Assembly: GCA_024036415.1 (NCBI GenBank)
Contig: JAMWET010003381.1
Span: 278,501-342,500, forward strand
Length of the DNA stretch: 64,000 nucleotides
From: Prochilodus magdalenae
Taxonomy: Eukaryota > Chordata > Actinopteri > Characiformes > Prochilodontidae
Reading direction: 5' to 3'
In this document: positions 57,301-64,000 of the stretch, one piece after another
Layout of the letters: the number at the start of each line of letters is the position of its first letter
Numbering within the stretch: the first letter of the stretch is position 1
Translations under genes and position numbers: made by a program
The notes under the pieces: generated by a model
Databases searched by the model: none
Told to the model about the DNA's origin: nothing
The model's input: the letters and a program-made list of their open reading frames with translations, nothing else

Positions 57301-60300
57301 AGGAGTATGAAGCAGAAGAATGTGTAAACATAATTTGACCAGCGGTGCCTGAACGAACAAACAAGCACATGCACATTTGCTTAGTAGCCGCAACAGGGGA
57401 AAAAAATATATATTTTAACCACATTTAAAAACATCCCAGCAAAAGCTGCACAATGGCTCCTGTTACAACACTGGCATGCAGGTCCTCTTGCTGCAGTCAA
57501 GCTTCCCAATAAACAGAGCAACTTGTTAGACAAGATACTCCGAAATAAAACCGAAAGTTGTGGCTGAAGCTCACGTTACATCAGACCATGGATGTAGAGG
57601 AGCTGTCTGTACTGCTGTCAGATTACACACAGATCTGATCACATGTTTCCGAGTGCCTCAGGATCAGGACACGTTCCAGGCACCAGCACAATTACACCTG
57701 CCTCTGACTGCGTACATATACAAACCCCAGATAAAGGACACATTTCAATGCCAAGTGTAAACAGGATCTATAAAGACCCCCGTATGCAGGACTGTGCAAG
57801 AGTCAGAGATCACCCTTTCGTTCATCATCCAACAATTTACAGCCGTGTCCTCCCAACAAAGGCTGCTCCCAAAAGGGTCACTGACATCATGATCCACTAA
57901 AAAGACGTTTCACACAAGCGACTACACAAACTCACTTCAGCTGCCTTTCAGAAGTCTCTTATGCGCTTTGAAAAGAGCAACTCCTTAGCCCCTGCAAGAC
58001 CTGGTACACCTCCAGAACTCACTATTAGATGAACAGGACATAAAGTTTTCATCTTTGAGAGACAGGAGCAAACCAAACTCCACAAGGGCTGCAGAACTGA
58101 AAAAGGAATCCATAGCTATTGCAGGAAATCAAAAAACTGCAAATACAGAAGGCAGTACGTATCCCACTGAAGCAATAACAGACACTTTGAGCCATGTCTA
58201 CAACCATTAGTCCAGCGTAGTGAAGAATCAGAGCAACGTCTGGAGTGGGTGATTTGCTTTTGACTGATTAGATCATAAACGCTCAGAAGCACAAAACAAA
58301 TTGAATACATCAATGGGGGGGATGGAGGGCTGGTATGGTAACCCCAACTGAACAATGCACTGAGCCTTACCGTCCCCCATGCCCGTCCAGAACCAAATAT
58401 TACCGTATATGTTTGGGATCACTTCAATCTTGACAAGCAACCAACTTCTAAGACTTTAGAGGTGTTATTTCTCCACATTTCTTTGAAAAACTGAAAGCAA
58501 GTCTCTCAAAAGTGGAATGGAGGCAAAAAGGGGTTTATAGTTTTGTGTAATTGTCTGGGAAACAGATGTTTGGTTGGCTATTTCCCATGACATTGAAAAC
58601 TGGGTAACTTGCACATACATAATGGCTGCTTTGATGGGAAATGAAACCAATGAAACCCAGTCTTTATTATTATCCCTCAAAGAGAAATCTGACTTGCAAG
58701 CAGTTATGATCATACATCACAACCACTAACAACAATAAAACAACCCACTACCACAGTTTTACCCACCAATACAACACAGAAACTAAAGCATGACACGACA
58801 AAGAGAGGGAATGGATGAGCAAACAGCAAAGCTAACATTCCTTTATCCCTCTTACTCAACATCGTAACTGCACAAGGGATAAAAGAGCCTTTACATCTAC
58901 CAGATCAAAGTTTTGGAAGTCTGCAGCGAGAGCCTGATGGTAGATAAAAGAACGGGTGGTCTCAGACTTTTGCAGTACAGTAGTGCGCTAAATAAACAGG
59001 TGAGGCAGTGAAACTTGTAACACGTGGCCTCAGTCCCTTGGGAAGAGGCAGGGGGCGTGGTTGAGGTTAAAAACGTAAAATGAGTCAGTTTCAGATTCCA
59101 AGCCAACTTTAAATAGGGTTTAAATGTTTTATGTACCAATAAAGGCGCTACACAGAATTACCGTCTTCATGGTTCATAGAGGTTCATATAAAGGTTTGTG
59201 ACAGAACATAAAGGATGTTGCTTTGATCCAGAGCAGCTCGTTGTGCAGATTTACTACACGACCACAAAACAGTATAAAGAAGCAATCTGATATATGGTCC
59301 CAGTTTCCAGAGTGGAACAGCACACTAACCTGCATATCCATCATTAGGCCCGTTATCTGAATTATGCTGTTAAGGACGGCTGAAACCAAGAAAGGACAAA
59401 ATGATGAACTGATGTACACGTAAACTGCCGTATTTAAACCATGTGGTTATGGTGGATGAGCTCTGAAAGTTACTGTTATGCAAACTGCAGTGCAGTTAAA
59501 GATTTTTCACAGCTTCGAAACCCCTCCAACCCCTCCACCCGTTTTGACCGTACTCAGCATTTTTCAAAGCATAATGCCAAAGGATACAACAATGCAAATC
59601 CAGTTGAAGAAGAGCATGAACATGTAGTCTGCTGGTCTTCCATCAAAGGCCCCTGAGGAAGAAGATGTTGAAAAGAACAGATCAATCTAAACATTTATAA
59701 GGGTGGGATTAATAGAGCACAGCACAATGGAACCGAAGACCTGAGGTCAATGTAGCTAATAAAAGGTGAGTATCAGTAACTTTAGTAAGTAATACATTTA
59801 AAGGGGATGTTTTTATCTGATAAGTGCCTTATGGATATTTTACCCCACTGAGCTCGATCTAAACCACAAAACTGGCTGTAGAGGTGAGGGAGGGGTGGGG
59901 GTGGGGGGGACATCCAGCTCTGTAAATAAATAAGAGACAACTCCAGTTTCTTCCTAAATCAGCATCTCCCCATGTACAGCAGGTTCTTAGTGAGGAACAG
60001 AAGGTTGGGTTCTAGCTTTACTGGCTGATACAGTGAGCGTCCGGGTTCATAAGAACAAGGTCAAGCAGCAAACACACAGGACAACACAGCTACAGACTGG
60101 CAGAGGGCTGAAACCTTGCTCTTCTGACCATGATGAGCTCCACCTCATTCCAATGTCCCTTAACCACCGTAAGATGACCTCAAGTGACCTACAGAGAGAC
60201 TGGCGAGCGGTGGCTGGGGTGAACTGCACAGTGAGCATGGTTCTAAAAACAGGCTTCTGAAGGTCATTAGTGATTTTTTAAATAAACAGATCTAATCCAA

Positions 60301-62564
60301 TATCTGATCTGGAATTCGGGAGACATGTTTCCAGTAGTGTAGAGAATAAAACAGAACTGCTCATTTTGGTCAAACACAAACCCAAACTAGAGAAACGAAG
60401 CATCATTATCTACATGAGTGCCCCCTGGTGTAGAATATTTCACCTGCTAAATGTGAGCGAGTGAGTGAGTGAGTTACAAGCTATAGAGTGCTTCATCCAA
60501 AAAGGGGTCCAAGTGGGCTTTGTCTACCAAAGCTCCATAAAAAATGATTTGGTTAACTTTAATAATGCATGTACTACACTGGGTCTGTTAAATGTGTAAA
60601 TATTTTAGACACTTGTACCGCATTTACATGAAGCAGGTCCTAATTTATGCAGATATTTTTGTAGGGAGCCAATAAAACAACATTCAGCATCTTTGTTAGC
60701 CAATGGTCATACTCACAGGCACTGCTCCCTCTAGTGACCATTTTTAAACACAGCAGAAAGATGTGATTGTATAGTTGGACTGTTTTCTAAAAGTGCAGTA
60801 TTATTACTGTATTACAGATGATTCTGGATAAGCTGTGTTTTAAGGTGGGGTTGTGACTGCTGCCTTTGTTTATTCTCATTACATCCCCGATTCCTAAAAG
60901 CTGGTACTGATGTGTAAATTGCTAATTAAAACAGACAGTAGTGTGTTATATGAAAAACTCAAACATGTTACAAACAGGCAACATTTAATGCTGTACCTTC
61001 TGAACTTCATTGTTATTTGTACATATACGCGCTCACCAAATTTGATGCCTGTAATACATTCCAAAAGAGTTGGGACGGGAGCCTGTTCACCACCGTGTTA
61101 CATCACCTTTCCAATTACTTCGACATAATAGTCACCTGGGACCTGAAGGCAAACTGATCCAGTTTTAATAGCTCATGCTGGGATATCTGTTACAGTAGCA
61201 TGTTTAGCGCAGTGTCAGCTGAAGGACTGAAGGTCATGACCTTTCATTTGTGGTTTTCAGCTTGGTTTCATTAGGCACAGAGATTTCTCAGAATGGCCTG
61301 GGTCTTTTTATGTTATTATGGACTTCAGAAACAGCCAAGCAGCTGAAGTCTTTGTACTCTGGTGATTGTTACATTACATATCTTGTCTTTGTACAGTCAA
61401 TTTGTTTTGTTGTTTATCTGCCTTTTAACTACGCTCCCAATTTTTTTTGGGAACAAGGTTTGTACATTAACATTTAACTTAAGAAAAGCAAAGCAGACTA
61501 CTACCGACTTTCTCCGCTAAGCACTTTAAAGAGCTAAGAGTATAGCATATCACCATGGACACTGTAAAATCATCACTTTACATTTATGCCATTTATTGAG
61601 AGTGACTTACAAGGTTAATCATATTACGGGTAGGCTAACGTAGTGTTAGCCACCCAGACCGGGATTCGAACCCCAGTCTCCCACATGTGGTGGTCCCTGC
61701 TGGGTAGTGGTGTTATCCACTAAGCTACACCATCACTTTAAAAACATCAGTTTACAGAGCTAAAAGCTATTAAGCTAAAATATAAATGGCTCTATGTAAG
61801 ATTTGGGGATTCAAAGACCCCTCTAGTGGAAATGTAGAAATAGTATGTGGGTTGATGCTTTGGAAACCTTGTCCAGGCGGATGAATCTGAGTGTGTTGAA
61901 AGAGAAATCAGTCAAAGAACACCTGAAGCTCAAATCTTCCGATGATGCAAGTCAATGATCTACTATTGTTACTGTATCTTCATCAGTATAATGTTGTGTT
62001 GGCCTTCCCCTTCTTTTGCAAGTGAATTTGGCCGCCAGTTAATTCTTACTTTAGCACGACCTGCAGGGTGATTAGCATACTCAGTAAACCTCCTAATGAA
62101 CATATTAACTAAACGTACACAGTGCAGTTTTAACTGAAATGGATTGCTTTTACTAACCATGTGCCACTGCATTATCTACAGCAATGCAAATACAGACCTG
62201 GTGTCGGCTAAAAATCAATATTCAGCATTAGGATCAGGAATGTTCCCTGCAGTTTGGTAATACACATGGCTTTGCGAGGCCTAGGAACACACATTATAGG
62301 CCTCTTGGGTCTTATTGCTTTAGTAATAAAATTCCCATTTCGACTACCTCATATTTCAAACGACTGCAATATTCAGGGAGCTTGTCCGTACGCACACAGC
62401 AAGCTACATAATGATGACATATTCTGAGACGTCTAGAGACATGAACACCTACCTGTTTCGAGCCTGCTGGAGTACTGGTAGAGGAAATACAGATTGACCA
62501 GATAGAGAAACCCTGTTCCTGGCCCAACTGGGAAATACAGTGTTGAAGTGAACGGTCTCCATAT
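51228..62564 (-). CDS. derl1: Derlin-1 (DERL1), 3' seven coding exons, partial
   Basis: CDS join, minus: 62564-62453, 59652-59588, 59356-59330, 56585-56490, 56406-56354, 54988-54878, 51381-51228 (618 nt, 205 aa; phases consistent). Derlin-1 is a rhomboid-fold pseudoprotease of the ER membrane that thins the bilayer and forms part of the retrotranslocation channel, recruiting p97/VCP. Visible: the WR motif of loop 1 (IWRPFTSTLYFPVGPGTGF), GAFDGRPADYMFML, LMIPLIMSVLYVWAQLNRDM, IVSFWFGTRFK, ACYLPWVILGFNYIIGGS, the GNLVG GxxxG motif, and the C-terminal SHP box RHNWGQGFRLGDD that binds p97. About 51 N-terminal residues of the usual protein are missing because their exon(s) lie beyond 64000. There is no catalytic Ser/His pair, as expected for derlins. 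A nine-Gly tract precedes the SHP box (human has about four Gly). Confidence 0.95.
51599..53657 (+). mobile_element. 2-kb interspersed element with inverted GGGTCCTAGCACGT ends and 3' hairpin
   Basis: Begins AGGGTCCTAGCACGTAGTGC, which pairs with ACGTGCTAGGACCCT at 53612-53626 near the other end. It is followed by a perfect hairpin GCCGCTTGCGGC (53632-53643) and an AT tail. The interior is non-coding and repeats short blocks: GGTGGCGCTAT(A) variants near 51811, 52286, 52563 and 52983, and CCTATTCGTTC(A/T)GAAATTACA twice (53155, 53388). The class is unresolved: the hairpin recalls Helitron ends, the inverted ends recall a DNA transposon. Confidence 0.65.
51646..51693. repeat. (CTT)n(ATT)n microsatellite
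   Basis: About nine CTT units run into about six ATT units inside the 5' part of the 51599-53657 element. Confidence 0.9.
54408..54625 (+). repeat. MITE family A, diverged copy
   Basis: Contains AAAGAAAAACTCCAAAATGG, TAACTTTACAGGAGAGGGCA, AAGTCAATGGAACTAGAC and GGAGATACACGTTTTTCC, in the order of the 63201-63457 copy. The terminal inverted repeats are eroded. Confidence 0.75.
54878..54988 (-). CDS. derl1: derl1 coding exon (VVNELIGN..PQF)
   Basis: Acceptor ttactcaag, donor TTCCT|gtaagc. Codes (S)VVNELIGNLVGHLYFFLMF and KYPMDLGGRSFLSTPQF. Phase 2 in and out. Confidence 0.95.
55611..56155. mobile_element. non-autonomous element with CACTATATGGCCAAAAGT ends
   Basis: The left end CACTATATGGCCAAAAGTCT and the reverse complement of the right end, CACTACATGGCCAAAAGTCA, are inverted repeats about 545 bp apart. 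The interior has transposase-like wording on neither strand that survives stops. This end sequence is common to many fish genomes. It lies in the derl1 intron between 54988 and 56354. Confidence 0.75.
56354..56406 (-). CDS. derl1: derl1 coding exon (ACYLPWVI..GGS)
   Basis: Acceptor gttgcag, donor GGCTC|gtaaga. Codes ACYLPWVILGFNYIIGG plus two bases of Ser. Phase 0 in, phase 2 out. Confidence 0.95.
56490..56585 (-). CDS. derl1: derl1 coding exon (LLMIPLIM..TRFK)
   Basis: Acceptor gcccttcag, donor TTCAAG|gtagga. Codes 32 residues identical or nearly so to human, LLMIPLIMSVLYVWAQLNRD then MIVSFWFGTRFK. Confidence 0.96.
56586..59329 (-). other. derl1: derl1 intron
   Basis: A 2.7-kb intron. The 57780-58430 part may be a heavily decayed DNA transposon (CTGTGCAAGAGTCAGAGATC at 57791), but no conserved motif could be confirmed. 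A-rich runs lie at 56780-56850. No exon seen. Confidence 0.55.
59330..59356 (-). CDS. derl1: derl1 coding micro-exon (27 nt)
   Basis: Acceptor ataattcag, donor ATGCAG|gttagt. Codes ITGLMMDMQ, phase 0 both sides; the human counterpart is ITGLAMDMQ. Confidence 0.93.
59588..59652 (-). CDS. derl1: derl1 coding exon (GAFDGRP..ICIV)
   Basis: Acceptor ttcctcag. Codes (G)AFDGRPADYMFMLFFNWI CIV. The donor GTT|gtatcc is weak by consensus but is forced by phase and by the next exon (ITGLMMDMQ). Confidence 0.9.
59888..59909 (+). other. G-quadruplex motif
   Basis: GGGAGGGGTGGGGGTGGGGG, then GG: four G-runs of three or more separated by single-base loops, the canonical G4 pattern, on the template strand of derl1 in an intron. 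Confidence 0.85.
61040..61470. repeat. decayed inverted-repeat element
   Basis: The left part has GATGCCTGTAATACATTCCA and AAAGAGTTGGGACGGGAGCC. The right part, CGCTCCCAATTTTTTTTGGG then AACAAGG, pairs with it in inverse (CCAAA..TTGGGA.G). The wording is that of a common fish non-autonomous element. Ends approximate. Confidence 0.55.
61571..61740 (-). mobile_element. tRNA-derived SINE (copy 2) with 10-bp target duplication
   Basis: On the minus strand: GGTGTAGCTTAGTGGATAAC (A box) and GGGGTTCGAATCCCGGTCTG (B box), then a tail ending in GGCATAAATGTAA. It is flanked by exact copies of CATCACTTTA at 61571-61580 and 61731-61740, the target site duplication expected from LINE-driven retroposition. 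Same family as 10993-11197. Confidence 0.88.
62453..62564 (-). CDS. derl1: derl1 coding exon (IWRP..ETG)
   Basis: Acceptor tcctacag before 62564, donor GAAACAG|gtaggt. Codes IWRPFTSTLYFPVGPGTGFL and YLVNLYFLYQYSSRLET. Phase 0 in, phase 1 out. Confidence 0.95.
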
Positions 62565-64000
62565 CTGTAGGAAGACAAACGGAAAACAGTCCTTAAAAAA
62601 TTGCTGCGTAATCCAACATTATGTACACAAGTGCCACTTCTAAAGCAAACAGCAGAATGCCAGTGTATCGTAGCACGAGAGGTTTTGTCTGGCTGTGTAC
62701 GCTGCCTGCTGAGTAAATGAGAGGCATTGAACACCAAGCTGTTTTCCACCTGTCAAAGCTCCAGGCACAGAGCAGTTTTGACAAGCACAATATGCCCACA
62801 GATGCTGCCACTGCCTGAGACACAAGGTGTGATAAAGCAGAGCGGCTGTTAAATGATGTCACCCTGTCTCTGCTGCAAGCACAGTGGCCGAGTTTGATTC
62901 CCCCTCATCACTGCCAGGCACCAATGGTAATGGATACAGGCGCAGCAATGCCGCTGGTGCGGTACGTGAAGCAGCCGAGTCGGCCAGTATTATCTGCACC
63001 GTCATCCATATTAGCCTGGTAACTTCCTGGCATGGAAAGTGGGTCAGTAAACAACAGGCATTTTCCCCTTCCATTCACAGCCCCTCCTTCTCGGTGACTC
63101 TCAGTTTTTGTAGCCATGGAAAGTCGACATAAGCTTTAAAAAATTTCTATGACTAGGGACAGAGCGATATTGGGAATTCTGGGTGAATACCGATCACCTA
63201 TATATCGTCGCTGTCCAAAGAAAAACAGGTATCTCCAAAATGGCAACTTTACAGGGGAGGCCAAAAACCTCATTTAATTTGAATGGAAGTCAATGGAACC
63301 AGACGTCTTTATAAGCAGTTTTGGGCCATTTCTGTCAGTCCATTCTTCATGAAATTCACAGCCAATGTAAACAGCAGCTCATGTGATCCAATGAGGCATA
63401 AAAGTAAAAATCAACAAAAGTGAAGATACATGTTTTTCTTTGGACAGTGACGATATACAAAGCTACATATCTACGTGTGCTGAGAACAATGGTGATATAT
63501 ACACACATCTATGAAAGACAGTAACTGGATTAGCACTACAGAAATAGTTGTATAGGGTTAACTAACCATTCAATATAGAATGCAATATTGTTTAATGGGT
63601 TCTTAAATAGCAGCTTGAAGTATCTGTCAAGTCTAAACATCTGTCCAATGTTCGTATTTCACTGTGTCCTTATGTTTAAGCTGAGTCATCTATCAATTTA
63701 ATTTATTAATTTTTGATTTAACAGAATTTGTCCAAAAACAAACTGTGTGACGATATGGGGTTCATAAAGCACCCAGACAGACAAGCCAAGAAATTATAAT
63801 GACTCATTATAAAATGTGTTCTTTTTATTATATTATTCTTTTATACTTTAATACTTACACAAAATTCAAATACGGCATTACTATATTATACACACATTGC
63901 TGCATAACTATTTGGCTTATATGTGCTCTATTTATTCCAACCTGCTTTGAATGAATGCTTCTCTTCTTCTATACCATTATTTCTTCAGTAATCTGTTGAA
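62565..64000 (-). other. derl1: derl1 intron, continues past the window edge
   Basis: No exon matching the Derlin-1 N-terminus (SDIGDWF-like) was found on the minus strand up to base 64000, so the 5' coding exon lies outside. The stretch contains MITE family A (63201-63457). Confidence 0.6.
63201..63457. mobile_element. MITE family A, complete copy with about 35-bp terminal inverted repeats
   Basis: The left end TATATCGTCGCTGTCCAAAG then AAAAACAGGTATCTC. The right end, reversed and complemented, reads TATATCGTCACTGTCCAAAG then AAAAACATGTATCTTC. The TIRs enclose about 190 bp of noncoding sequence with AAGTCAATGGAACCAGAC and GTAAACAGCAGCTCATGTGA. No transposase. Confidence 0.85.

Larger units (their letters stand above)
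59653..62452 (-). other. derl1: derl1 intron
   Basis: A 2.8-kb intron with a G-quadruplex motif (59888-59909), a GAGT microsatellite near 60462-60473, a decayed inverted-repeat element (about 61040-61470) and a SINE with target duplication (61571-61740). Confidence 0.7.

Noticed and set aside
57780..58430. Possible decayed Tc1-like transposon in a derl1 intron
   Set aside because: The wording CTGTGCAAGAGTCAGAGATC recalls known fish elements, but no paired end or catalytic block could be found.
62312..62862. Long minus frames of 145 and 89 codons overlapping the derl1 exon
   Set aside because: Only the derl1 exon 62453-62564, in its own frame, has similarity; the rest reads intron.
1..64000. 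tRNA genes, CRISPR arrays, viral insertions
   Set aside because: The tRNA-like boxes belong to SINEs. No regularly spaced spacer-repeat array was seen (the 22901-23425 array has contiguous units), and no viral gene was recognised.

Overview
The window reads as vertebrate, almost certainly teleost fish, genomic DNA. It is AT-rich, its genes are split into short exons with GT..AG introns, and it is full of teleost-type DNA transposons, MITE-like elements and tRNA-derived SINE copies. No bacterial, plasmid, phage or CRISPR content was seen. The species cannot be named from the sequence alone. I recognise four protein-coding genes.

Layout: (1) 1-5471 is intergenic, with one degenerate inverted-repeat element. 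(2) 6079-13735, minus: fam8a1, five exons, 320 aa, an RDD-domain ER membrane protein of the HRD1 ubiquitin-ligase complex. (3) 16081-24624, minus: a Lifeguard/TMBIM (BAX-inhibitor-1 superfamily) seven-pass membrane protein, nine coding exons, 281 aa; its introns carry a nearly full-length but dead Tc1-like transposon, a Tc1 deletion derivative and a TTAA-flanked element with an internal minisatellite. (4) 25131-27999 is intergenic and rich in repeats. (5) About 28000-49462, plus: zhx2, with a CpG-rich promoter and noncoding exon 1, noncoding exon 2 at 34850-34954, one large coding exon (CDS 45497-47887, 796 aa, two C2H2 fingers and five homeodomains) and a 3'UTR exon from 48574. (6) 51228-62564, minus: derl1 (Derlin-1), the last seven coding exons (205 aa); the 5' coding part lies beyond base 64000.

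The convergent zhx2(+)/derl1(-) pair matches the human ZHX2-DERL1 arrangement on 8q24 and supports naming the zinc-finger gene zhx2 rather than zhx1 or zhx3. Two genes here (fam8a1 and derl1) act in ER-associated degradation, and the Lifeguard protein belongs to a family of ER/Golgi membrane cell-death and calcium regulators. This is probably inherited teleost linkage, not an operon-like unit.

I did not find a clearly new biological system. The observations most worth a second look are an in-frame upstream ORF that stops two codons before the zhx2 start codon, a coding GGA microsatellite that sets the length of a Gly tract next to the p97-binding tail of Derlin-1, a cluster of RFX/TEAD-like sites in zhx2 intron 2, a SINE insertion with an exact 10-bp target duplication, a three-copy MITE family with about 35-bp inverted ends, and a 2-kb element ending in a perfect hairpin inside derl1. 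Exon boundaries were derived by hand from splice consensus, reading phase and family similarity.
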